Positions 12,891 to 22,047 of a stretch of 23,586 nt of DNA are shown in pieces (position 1 is the first letter of the stretch; each line of letters begins with the position of its first letter). Source of the stretch: Hypsibius dujardini (lineage: Eukaryota > Tardigrada > Eutardigrada > Parachela > Hypsibiidae); NCBI GenBank assembly GCA_001579985.1, contig LRSR01008521.1, positions 1 through 23,586 on the forward strand, written 5' to 3'. Position numbers and translations under genes: made by a program. The notes under the pieces were generated by a model. It was not told the DNA's origin, searched no databases, and was given only the letters and a program-made list of their open reading frames with translations.

Positions 12891-14557
12891 ATGGATCGTG
12901 TTATCCCCCTTGAAAGAAAACTTCTATCCGGACAACACACCGAAAATGCCAGTGGTCAGTTTCAGACGGCCTCTTCATCTATATCCGGCCCTTTTTCAAG
13001 GGTCATCCGGCCCCGAGGCCAATCAATCAATCAATCTAATGTTCTGGTATCATTTCAACGCCAATCAAAAATTCAAGCAACTGACTGTCCTTTAACGGAT
13101 CAATCGACCAATCAACTAACGGCTCGTCCATTGACTCCACCACAAATTGGACAGCTCTTTTTAGGCAAGTTTAACTTTATTTTCCGCGACCTGCCGAGCA
13201 AACAAAATTTTCCTTCAGATGATGAAGCATTTCCTGCGCTATCTTCGGTCAGCGCGAAGCCGCTGGGAAAAAGTTGCAGTCAGTTCACGGCAGTGAATCT
13301 TCAGGGCCGTCCCAAATCACCTGTCAAATTCCGCGATGGAGGCGGCATCTCGAGGGCGGGCAAGAGCCAAACTGTCGATTTTTCCACGCTCTTAACGCCA
13401 GCAAAGAAGGCGCCGGTGGTGGCTGGGAAGAAACTGGAGGAGCCTTCGACGGCAGGGAAGAAGTCTTCACTGCAAAATCCAAATTTGAAGGGGAACGCTC
13501 TTGATTCCAGCATACCGACCAAGCTGAGGGGGAAGGAGAAGGCTCTCCCGAAACCGAAGAAACCGTCAGCGTTGAGAAGGGCTATTCTGCAGAGCAGACA
13601 ATCGGAAGGGGCGACATTGAAAGGTTTGCCATTTAGTCTGTTGCTTGATTGATGGATTGAGTCGTACAATAACCCGAAAATTATAACATGCTTTCGTATT
13701 GATTGATTGATTGATTTAAGCATTAACCGGAAAATTATAACATGCTTTCGTGTCGATTGATTGATTGATTGAGTCGTACAATAACCGGAAATTATGACAT
13801 GCTTCGTGTCGGTTGATTGATTGATTTAAGCAATAACCGGAACATTATGACATGCTGTCGTGTCGGTTGATTGATTGATTGTTCAATTCTGACAGCCGCG
13901 GACTCTTCATCTCCTTCTCCGGCCTGGATCGACCCTCCCGATTCTAGTTCCGTCCATTCTAGCGAAACATTACAAGCCTCTTGCGAAGAATTTCCTGCTC
14001 GGGGATCAGCTACGTCTCCCCTTTCTCCGGAAATGGAAACTACTTGTGATCCGTTGTCGAAAACGTCCTCGACCTTGAGAAAAGTCCCCGACCGCGCCTT
14101 CTACTGCCAACACCTCATCACAACCGAAGTATCCACCCTCGCCGGGGACATTCTCGATAAACTGGTCTTCTACCAAGATCGCGCCTACCACCAAGATCCC
14201 GCGCTGTACAAGCGACGTTTCGTCTGCGGCTTCAAAGACGTCGTCAAACACATCGACACTAAAGAGATCCGGCTCATCTTCCTCGCCTCCGATTTAGAGC
14301 GGGTGGACGAGCCTGGTGGAATTACCGATCAGTTGGAGAAGATCCGCCGGAAAGCCGAGGAGTTTCACGTCCCGGTGGTGTTTGTGGGAAAGCGGAGGAT
14401 GTTGGCGAGGAAGTGTCGCAAACCGCACGTCGTCAGTGTCGTCGGAATTTACAATTACGACGTCGCGGGGACGGAGGTCAAACGTCTGCTGGCCTTGGGG
14501 CAAGAGGAGGAGGGGAAACAGACAGGCAGACAAACAGACAGTCAGGCAGACAGATAG
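12891..14557 (+). CDS. SECISBP2: SECIS-binding protein 2 (selenocysteine insertion factor)
   Basis: SECISBP2 binds the SECIS element of selenoprotein mRNAs and recruits the selenocysteine elongation factor to recode UGA. Exons: about 12891 (or 13219, after a CTTCAG acceptor) to 13623, and 13896-14557 with a phase-1 junction. DDEAFPALSSV resembles the family's FP-L motif, and GKEKALPKPKKPSALRRAIL matches the SECIS-interaction region. The second exon carries the L7Ae-type RNA-binding domain: FYQDRAYHQDP, KRRFVCGFKDVVKHI, VPVVFVGKRRMLARKC and VSVVGIYNYD. The N-terminus is unsettled: the frame is open from ATG 12891, while a PAM2-like motif sits in another frame at 12898-12945. The frame ends at TAG 14555-14557 inside a CAGA microsatellite, giving a tail QTGRQTDSQADR; the longer vertebrate C-terminus is missing. 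SECISBP2L is an alternative name. It is tail-to-tail with the DEAD-box gene. Confidence 0.85.
13636..13891. repeat. Minisatellite of about 55-bp units, alternating two types
   Basis: Four and a half units of (GATT)n plus a unique part ending ATAACCGGAAAATTATAACATGC or similar. The segment after the GATT run alternates: GAGTCGTAC, then GATTTAAGC, then GAGTCGTAC, then GATTTAAGC. The true repeating unit is therefore a dimer of about 110 bp. It fills the intron 13624-13895 of SECISBP2. Confidence 0.85.
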
Positions 14558-14665
14558 ACGGACACGCAGACAGACACGCAGACAGACAGACAGGCAGGCA
14601 GGCAGGCAAGCAGACAAGCAGGCAGACAGACAGGCAGACAGACAGGCAGACAGACAGGCAGACAG
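14518..14665. repeat. CAGA/CAGG microsatellite at the SECISBP2 stop codon
   Basis: Interrupted array of CAGA, CAGG and CAAA units. The first 40 bp are in the reading frame of SECISBP2 and supply its stop codon. The rest would be 3' UTR. Confidence 0.85.
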
Positions 14666-14850
14666 TTATGCAGTTACAGACATACAATTAGAGATAGAAA
14701 GACATTCAGACTTGTAGCCAAATAGGCGCACTTGTTATTGTTTTTCACTTTCACATTGACTGATTCCAAAGTGCACTGGTTCATTTCAATTACGCAGGCT
14801 TAACGACGCCTTGACTAAAAAGAGAATATGGGAAAGTGCCAAAACGGTGG

Positions 14851-15215
14851 CTAAAGTTGACTGGAGGGCATATTGGACCTCATCTTGCCCATACTCTTGA
14901 GCTGGTCCTGGGTCATGCCATATTTGATGTTGATACGTCGAGTGATGTTGGCGTTGACATTTTCAAAGACAGTGGCAGCGCGGACTGCCCGCTCGATCTT
15001 ATGTACAACCTCCGCCTCATCAGGGTAGGTGATGAAACTTGTCACTTGGCCGCGGTCCGAAGCACCGATCCTTCCGGTCCGGCCGGTCCGGTGAATGTAA
15101 TCGGAAATATCCTTGAAAAAAAACGAACACGTGTCTGCATGCCTGACTACCCATTAGCTAGTTTGTCTGCCTGTCTGTCTGCCTGTCTGTCTGTCTGTCT
15201 GTCTGTCTGTCTGCG

Positions 15216-15248
<33 letters not shown>

Positions 15249-15263
15249 GCGTGTCTGTCTGCG

Positions 15264-15295
<32 letters not shown>

Positions 15296-15797
15296 AGGCC
15301 TGCCTACCTGTGGGAAGTCGTAGTTGAGGATATGAGTGACTAAGGTGGTGTCCAATCCCCTCGAGGCAATGTCCGTGCAAACCAGGCAGCGAAATTCTCC
15401 CCGCTGAAACTGCTCAAATCGACCGCGCCGGAAACGCTGCATCATCGCACCGTTCAAAGCCGGAGCAAGGACTCCGTTTTCCTCGAGAAACTGTGACAGC
15501 CAATTGCACGTCTCACTACTCCTGCAGAAGATCATCATGATCTGTCCGGCTTGCAGGCTGCTCTTCACCAATTCCAGGGCCTTGGCGGCTTTCTGTCCGG
15601 GCTTGGTCCGGTGGAAAGTTTGCTTCACGTGGGGAGCAAATTTGTGTAGATGCTTGGTGGCCACGCGGGTGAGGCTCTCAATAGGGACGATCCCGTCGAA
15701 AGTGTCCAGAAGACTGCGAGGCATTGTAGCGCCTGCAAAAACAGACAGACAGACAGTCAAACAGACAGACAGTCAAACAGTCAAACAGACAGACAGT

Positions 15798-15830
<33 letters not shown>

Positions 15831-18400
15831 AAACAGACAGACAGACAGACAGACAGTCAAACAGACAGACAGTCAAACAGACAGATAGACAGTCAGACAG
15901 ACAAATAGACAGACCGTTTGACGTACCGACAAGAACTAATTGAGCGCCTCTGCTGTACTCCCCACTGCCCTCCCTTCCTCCGCCCTGGATCATCATTCTC
16001 CCCAATATCCTCCTGACCAGGTCGCTGAAGCTGTCATCTACCATAGTGTCCGCCTCATCAATTACGACCGTGTGAACCCGCGACACATCCTGCAGCCGGT
16101 TGGTAATGAGCTTGCTCAAAACGCCAGGTGTTGAGACGAGGACATCAATCTCTGAGTATTTGGGATGATTTAGCTTCCGCTGGGTTCGCTCTCCCCCAAT
16201 CACCACCTCCGCATTCAATTCCGTGTACCTGGCAGCGTACAACATATAACATGTATAAAAACTTAAAACACTACAATTGGTCCAAGCAACTTTCCGTTTC
16301 AAAAAAACAACGTTTTTATAATACTTTATTGTTTTAATACATGATTTGAAGAAAATTGGTACAGTACTTGAGCATTTTCACCAGCATCTCGTAGGTCTGA
16401 GTTGCCAGCTCGCGATTCGGTACGAGGATCAAGGCACGCGGACTGTTCACTCGAAGGCCGTCTTGCGGGTCGGTCTCTTGCTGAATCTGACTGCGGATGA
16501 TGAGCTTATCCACAAGGGGTACGAGGTAGGCGAGGGTCTTGCCGCTCCCAGTTTCTGAGGCGCATATTACGTTATCCCCTTGAAGGATCATTGGGATGGC
16601 TTGATTCTGAATATTGGTGCACACCTAGAGACAAGACATCAATTCCAGACATGAAGTTTTACTATCAAACATACATCGGCAGTGATACCTGGACTCTGGA
16701 TGGAACTGACAGACATTCAGACATTCAGACATTCAGACAACAAGGCATTTAGACAACCAGACAACTAGACATTCAGACATTCAGACAACTATACATTCAG
16801 ACAACCAGACAAAGGACAGTTAGACAACAAGACATTCAGACATCCAGGCAACCAGACAACTAGTCATTCAGACAACCAGACAACTATACATTCAGACAAC
16901 TAGACATTCAGACATTCAGACATTCAAACAACAAGGCATTTAGACAACCAGACAACAGGACATTTAGACAACAAGGCATTCAGACATCCAGGCAACCAGA
17001 CAACTAGTCATAGAGACAACCAGACAACTATACAGTCAGACAACTAGACATTCAGACATTCAGACAACTATACATTCAGACAACCAGACAAAGGACATTT
17101 AGACAACAAGACATTCAGACATCCAGGCAACCAGACAACTAGTCATTCAGACAACTATACATTCAGACAACTAGACATTCAGACATTCAGACAACAAGGC
17201 ATTCAGACATCCAGGCGACCTGACAACTAGTCATTCAGACAACCAGACAGAGGGATCGGCAATTGAGTTTCAAGACATGTCTGAAGAAGAAGTCTGTGGC
17301 GGATTGGAACGTACCGTCAGTTGCATGTCGTTGAGTGCGTCCCTGACCGGTTGCTGTAGCTCGAACTTCTCAAACCCTGGCACCGCATCCTCTGCACATT
17401 CCAACATGGCCGGATTCTCACCGAACGCCTTGATTGTGAAATAATCCCCGGCAGATCGTTTGTTCTTCCATGACTGCGATGCCAACAGCGGCGCATCAAA
17501 TTTATTTGTACTCTGACCTGAAAACAACGTAAACAAAAGTTAAATTCTTCGTAGCAAAATACGCTGACTACCGGAACACAAAGTGGCTCGAAATCCGACC
17601 ATCGTCAATCAACACTACAACACTACGCAAAATGCTTCCGGTCCAAGTTAATGCCAAAAGTAGAATTCCTGTCAATTCAACAATCAAGCAATCAAGCACT
17701 GACTGAAATACAAAACTGTTAATTAGCAAATGGACCAATCAATCTAAGGAAAAGCATTCCCTTATCGTAACTCCTATTCGGCTAGTGTGTTGTTATGTTT
17801 TAAGGTCTCACAAAAAGCAATCGTGAATTGACTGGGAAAGCATAATACTGTAACATATCAAGAGAAATGAGTGTAAGCGTAAAATCCCCAATAAGAAAAA
17901 AACTGAACAATCCATCAATCAAGCATTCAATTAGTTGCAAATGTTTCGATGAGTCAATCGATCAATCAAGCATTCAATTGAGCAAGTGTTTCGATGAGGC
18001 AATCGATCAATCAACTATACAATTACATGCAGACGTCTTGAAGAGTCAATCGATCAATCAACCAACGATTCGCCGTACCAGCTCTGAAATCCCTTTCCCG
18101 GTGTTTGCTCTTAATAATCACTTCGGCATCCTGCATGTGCCATTTGGCCTGCTGCCGCTCCGAGTCTTTGCGCTGTTTCTTCTGCAAAGCGACCTCCATT
18201 TTAGCCGCCATGGCGTGGGGGAAACGGATGATGGGCAACTGCGCTGAGTTTTCCGCTTCCGTGAAGCTGAGCTCTTCCCGTTTGCGATAGCGCATAGTCT
18301 GCGTGTACAACGTACTCCCGATGGAAATGTTTCGTTGATGGAGCAAATATTGCGGCTGGAGGAGGTGCTGGAAAATGGCCAGGAGTTGAGTGCGAGCCAT
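14851..18400 (-). CDS. DDX28: DEAD-box RNA helicase, DDX28-like, probably mitochondrial
   Basis: Six exons: 18400-18079, 17517-17315, 16624-16368, 16228-15927, 15732-15308, 15111-14851, all phase-consistent, giving 589 residues. The N-terminus (MARTQLLAIFQHLLQPQYLL, many Arg, few acidic) looks like a mitochondrial presequence. Motifs in order: Q motif with the upstream Phe (GFEKFELQQPVRDAL...IQNQAIP), motif I ASETGSGKT, Ia PNRELATQ, Ib-like TPGVL, II DEAD, III GAT (usually SAT; its Gly codon is split by an intron), V CTDIASRGLD, VI HRTGRTGR. CTDIASRGLD followed by NYDFP and DYIHR..GR agrees with DDX28, which acts in assembly of the mitochondrial large ribosomal subunit. Human DDX28 is intronless and about 540 residues; here there are five introns, most carrying simple repeats. 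Other mitochondrial DEAD-box families are possible. Confidence 0.8.
15165..15298. repeat. CTGT microsatellite in a DDX28-like intron
   Basis: (CTGT)n with CTGC and CTGCGTGT interruptions, filling most of intron 15112-15307. Confidence 0.9.
15740..15916. repeat. CAGA/CAGTCAAA microsatellite in a DDX28-like intron
   Basis: (ACAG)n interrupted repeatedly by ACAGTCAA, filling intron 15733-15926. It is complementary in type to the CTGT tract on the other side of exon 15308-15732. Confidence 0.9.
16695..17248. repeat. Decamer-like minisatellite, ACATTCAGAC / ACAACCAGAC
   Basis: About 550 bp of imperfect 9-10 bp units such as ACATTCAGAC, AACCAGACA, AACTATACATTC and AACAAGGC. They form longer repeating blocks of about 150 bp; the stretch CATCCAGGCAACCAGACAAC recurs. 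It fills most of the 690-bp intron 16625-17314. Confidence 0.9.
17900..18064. repeat. CAAT-core tandem repeat in the first DDX28-like intron
   Basis: Three imperfect copies of about 55 bp containing AATCGATCAATCAA, CATTCAATT and TGTTTCGATGAG. They end just before the donor of exon 1 at 18079. Confidence 0.7.
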
Positions 18401-18694
18401 GTTAACAATTAAGTTTCCGTAAGGAAAGAAATTATTGAAAATGAAAAAAGACGGCCAAAAAAAAACACCAAAGTCAAAGTCGCTCTGAGATTCGAACGAC
18501 GTCACAGTGTCAGTTCTACTATACTGTCTCAAACTCCATACTAGCAACGGCCGGCTCCGAGCAAACGGTTCGTTAGAAATAAACTCACGTGACCGTTCGA
18601 ATCTTGAAACTTTGACTGTACCCGCAAACAAGCGTAATAAGTACACGCGCTCCAATTTAGCGCCTTGTTCGGCGTATAGCGCGGCTGTGGGAGT

Positions 18695-19045
18695 TTAGAA
18701 GGCCGGACGCTTTGTGTGTATAACTGAGCATTCAGCCACAGACCGTTTTTCTCGTTTGGGGATCTTCATTTTAAACTTCTGAACAGTATTATCGGAAGCA
18801 TAGATCGGAATGAAAAAAACATGCGCCCGAAGTAGCTGCAAGACTTTGTGTTGAAAAGTTTCAGTTCCAAATTCGTAGCATGAATCGTGAATCTGCCATT
18901 CACAGCTGCATGACCGCGTGATCCTCATCGTGATGTATCCTGCTTGTTGGCTGACTGTTTTCCACGGATTCGAATAGGCGGGACCCAATCCATCGCCAAA
19001 GGATCTTTTCTCCACAAAATAGAAGGTCCTAGCAGATTCATTCAA
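18695..19045 (-). CDS. Uncharacterised open frame upstream of the DDX28-like gene
   Basis: A 116-codon open frame on the minus strand, 295 bp before the DDX28-like start. It has ordinary amino-acid variety (a Cys-rich SCSCEWQIHDSCYEF section, a Lys/Arg-rich end KMKIPKREKR) and no signal peptide or membrane segment. I do not recognise it. It could be a small gene, an exon, or chance. Confidence 0.2.
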   Translation of the reverse strand: MNESARTFYFVEKRSFGDGLGPAYSNPWKTVSQQAGYITMRITRSCSCEWQIHDSCYEFGTETFQHKVLQLLRAHVFFIPIYASDNTVQKFKMKIPKREKRSVAECSVIHTKRPAF

Positions 19046-19621
19046 TCATTCGTATGTAAACAATATTTGTATTGGATTCAAAAAACAAATTTTGAAAAAA
19101 ACTTTTCGAAGGGGTAGGAACCTACTTAGCACCACCTTACTAACACTTGGACCGCCCGAACAACATCCAGTCCCACGTGTCGACATTTTTGTTCTCTGAA
19201 TCGAAAAAATAAGGGACTTGAGACTGGTCCTTAGGGGATCTAGTAAAACTGGTATTGCAGTATTCGAGTGAATACAAGCGGAGTTAAAATTTAGTAACCA
19301 TTAGGAAAAGGTTAGAACTCTGCCTAATGATTCGCTGCGCTACCACTGGTTGTAACCACTAAGAGTGACATGTAACTGACATTTCGTGACTGTGTAGTCA
19401 CTCAATTGACGGCTTTTTTTCCATTCTTCGTCAGCGGCGACGGTTCCCGCCACCACTGAAACGGTTACATTTGATGGTTGTGGGGAACTTTCCAAACGAT
19501 TCCGTTAGGCTTGCAAGGAATCATTCAGCACTTTTCCAAATCTAGCAAAGTTTTGCTAGACCCGGTTCTATCCGTATGCCCAAAACACTTGGTTACCAGA
19601 GGGTTAAAGCTTTTTACATTA
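19046..19621. other. Intergenic, no gene seen
   Basis: No coding potential, RNA gene or clear repeat noticed. It ends at the TA dinucleotide that flanks the next element. Confidence 0.5.
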
Positions 19622-19958
19622 GGGACGTTTAAGCAGTCGGCGTAAGCGTAACGTAAGCGTAACCTTAAGAACACGGACCAATAGGAATGAGGCGGGGGTG
19701 TGGCCTCTCTTACGGTTAATTTCTTACGCTACTGCCTGACTTAGGGGGCAATGGGCCTAAAGTTTCGCCGTAAGAATGGAGTAAGAAAATTTTAGTGGAA
19801 TTCACCCTGACCAAATTTTGTTTCCTTGAAATGTTCTGCTTTTGCGCCTTACGCCCAGATCCTTACGCTGAGTGCTTAAACATCCAGTCGTAAGCGTAAA
19901 CTTAGCGGGTCTTACGCCTAAGTTTACGTTACGCTTACGCTGGTTGCTTAAACGTCTC
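19622..19958. mobile_element. MITE with TA target-site duplication
   Basis: The left end GGGACGTTTAAGCA (19622-19635) pairs with the right end TGCTTAAACGTCTC (19945-19958), with one mismatch. Complementarity resumes inward in GCGTAAGCGTAACGTAA. TA flanks both ends (19620-19621, 19959-19960). Many GTAAGC/GCTTAC copies fill both subterminal regions. There is no coding capacity in 337 bp. TA duplication suggests a Tc1/mariner-like or similar transposase; the superfamily is not resolved. Confidence 0.7.
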
Positions 19959-20048
19959 TATCACTTCGATCACCCGAGCTTCTCCGTCTCAGCAGTCGGT
20001 GGTGCCCGGGCGCGGTTACGTAACCTTAACCGACATGTTTTATGCACA

Positions 20049-20367
20049 TGTTGGGTGGTACCCAACAGTTACCCATCACTTACTAATAGTACAGTCTATC
20101 TACCTAGTTAACCCATTCCTATTTACCCTCACATTCTATAATGTACTTACTCAGCTATTATTAGTACATAGTTCCGCCATGTCGGCAGGAACTATTCTTC
20201 ATCCCTGACTATATAAGTGTGTGTTCTACAGTAATCTGATAGTTCCTTCCTTTCACCTCTTATCTCCTCTACCAGTAAAGTCTTACCGCGATCCTTCTCC
20301 TATATTATTCAGTCTAATAGCGTGTATGTTCAGGTTCTTCCGTCCTAGTAGGGACGGAGGCCTAACA
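20049..20367 (+). mobile_element. Solo LTR of a retrotransposon, copy 1
   Basis: 319 bp starting TGTTGGG and ending CCTAACA (TG...CA ends), flanked by CACA on both sides (20045-20048, 20368-20371), a 4-bp target duplication. It holds a TATA-like CTATATAAG near 20210 and, further on, CAGTCTAATA where the second copy has a poly(A) signal. Organisation and several blocks match the LTR at 22352. No internal retroviral-type genes are adjacent, so it is a solo LTR. Confidence 0.7.
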
Positions 20368-20371
20368 CACA

Positions 20372-20936
20372 GTACAGGTACAGGTACAGGTACGTTGTTT
20401 AGCGCCAGGCGGGTTTTGTGTACCGTACTGAGTCTGCAGATTTCACACCGTCGACTGTGTAAATGCTCGCGAATGACGGAACCATGCGCTAATCCAAATT
20501 CACAACATTCTTCACGAAATTGTCTATCTTTCCTGGATTTATAAACGATAAAATGTAATCTCTCTTTGCGCCCGTGTCAAACCTGTTTTACTTTGCGTAC
20601 ATAACCCGCGAGAGGTGTTTTGATTGCTACAATCAACCCGACATCGATCTTATTTTTTCAGACCGATTCAGCAAGTTGTGACATCTCTCTTTTAACACTC
20701 TCGAACATTATTTCTGTTTAAGCTTTCTGTACCTTACTTCGAAGGTCTAATCACGGAAATCCCCCCCCCCCGGAGGACTCGTTCCTATTAGCGTTTGAAG
20801 GATTCTATTTACCGCGCTTCAAGAATCAACGCTGAATTTTGCCCATAACACAATCCATCATCTCCATGTCAATCTTCCGCCAATCTCTTCCTCAACCTTG
20901 ACTGGAAACACTGTTGTGGACCCTAATTAGTGCCAC
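20372..20936. other. Intergenic between the solo LTR and the GNAT gene
   Basis: Begins with three ACAGGT hexamers (about 20374-20391). A run of 12 C lies at about 20761-20772. Nothing else recognised. The promoter of the acetyltransferase should be here, but no TATA box was identified close to its start. Confidence 0.4.
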
Positions 20937-21644
20937 ATGTTTGCCGTAGACAACCGCGTACCCAACTGGCAGCCGGCTAAACTGCCAGACAGTCGAACAT
21001 TAGAAGGTCGCTTCGTTCGTCTGGAAAAGCTCGACGCCTTCCGTCACGGCGACGGTTTCTGGGCCGCCGTTCACGGTCCCGGTTCCGACCCCAAACTATG
21101 GGACTATTTATGGTCCGGGCCCTTCGATACGCGCGAGGCCTTCGACACCTTCCTGAATAGTCGCGCCTCGGCTTCGGACCCTTGGGCTTACGCGGTGGTG
21201 GACCAGAAAACCGGCGTGGTCCGCGGTTCGTTAACGCTAATGTTCCTGGTTCCATCCCACGGTTGTGCGGAAATTGGGAGTGTCATCTTCGGTGCAGGCA
21301 TGCAACGTACACCTTTGGGGACGAAAGCGGTCTACCTCCTGGCTAAGGAGGCCTTCGCACTCGGCAATCGGAGGCTGGAATGGCGGTGCAACGACCTCAA
21401 TGCGAGGTCGCATCGCGCGGCGTTGCGGTTTGGGTTCCGGTTTGACGGGGTCTTCCGGCAGCATCAAGTTGTTAAGGGAAACAACTGGGATACAGCTTGG
21501 TATTCCATTACAGATCAGGAATGGCCCACGGTTCGAGCGGCCTTGGAGGCGTGGTTGGCGGTGGCGAATTTCGACGTAAACGGACGGCAGATCAGGACAC
21601 TGGAAGAATTGCGCGCCATTCCATCACCTGGCGTTGTTGCATGA
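20937..21644 (+). CDS. GNAT-family N-acetyltransferase, RimJ/RimL-like, intronless
   Basis: 235 residues in one exon. The family transfers an acetyl group from acetyl-CoA to an amine, often a protein N-terminus or small amine; the substrate here is unknown. Visible features: LEGRFVRLEKLDAFRHGDGFWAA at the start, LWDYLWSGPF (55-63), the acetyl-CoA loop region GMQRTPLGTKAVYLL (121-135), RRLEWRCNDLNARSHRAALRFGF (145-167), and FRQHQVVKGNNWDTAWYSITDQEWP (173-197). These match the RimJ/RimL-type proteins common in proteobacteria and ascomycete fungi and rare in animals. Coding DNA is clearly richer in G+C than its flanks. It lies between two solo LTRs. No stop or frameshift is seen, so it looks intact. 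Acquisition by horizontal transfer is an inference. Confidence 0.85.
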   Translation: MFAVDNRVPNWQPAKLPDSRTLEGRFVRLEKLDAFRHGDGFWAAVHGPGSDPKLWDYLWSGPFDTREAFDTFLNSRASASDPWAYAVVDQKTGVVRGSLTLMFLVPSHGCAEIGSVIFGAGMQRTPLGTKAVYLLAKEAFALGNRRLEWRCNDLNARSHRAALRFGFRFDGVFRQHQVVKGNNWDTAWYSITDQEWPTVRAALEAWLAVANFDVNGRQIRTLEELRAIPSPGVVA

Positions 21645-22047
21645 TATTGCTAAAACATTCAGAACCCAGTGTATATTTTCAACCGGTTCACCGAGTTAAA
21701 TGGCCTACCTCGGTTAGCGCAAGGTTTTTGTCACGTGTGTGCTTTTTCTGAAGTTCAGGCAAATTTGTAAATTCACTATATTAAGTGTAATTAATTTGCT
21801 GATTGCCTTGTCTGCATAAAATATTATCAGCGTTTTCAGGTCAGTTAGGTGTTGGAATAATGTCAATGTACATAGTGTGCACTGTAGAAAAATTGCTGAA
21901 AATGTCGGCAGCAGTGAGGAGGACATAACTAGTGAAGCATGGCAAATTGAATCTCTACGAAACAAAAATAAAAATTATTGAAAAAATAATTTGACTATTT
22001 ATTGGTTGCATCGCAAATTATTCATGTCAAAGATTAAAAAATATTAT
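21645..22047. other. Convergent intergenic region between GNAT and serpin genes
   Basis: AT-rich spacer holding the 3' ends of both genes. AATAAA at 21967-21972 on + could serve the acetyltransferase, about 320 bp after its stop. No other feature was seen. Confidence 0.5.
21998..22003 (-). promoter_or_regulatory. Poly(A) signal of the serpin gene
   Basis: TTTATT on + is AATAAA on the minus strand, 45 bp after the serpin stop codon (TGA at 22050-22048). The spacing is normal for a short 3' UTR. Confidence 0.65.

Noticed and set aside
12848-12898. Possible extra minus-strand NOL6 exon ending in AAAATG before GTAAGG
   Set aside because: The frame is closed by TAA a few codons upstream with no good acceptor, and no NOL6-like residues are seen.
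16695-17248. Regular short repeats that might suggest a CRISPR array
   Set aside because: Units are 9-10 bp with no unique spacers, inside an intron of an animal gene.
18485-18605. TTCGAAT motifs resembling a tRNA T-loop
   Set aside because: Flanking bases do not form a T-stem and there is no acceptor or anticodon stem. The two copies are an 11 of 12 bp inverted pair upstream of the DDX28-like gene.
20221-20544. 107-codon open frame on +
   Set aside because: It overlaps the solo LTR and its flank and has no recognisable protein features.
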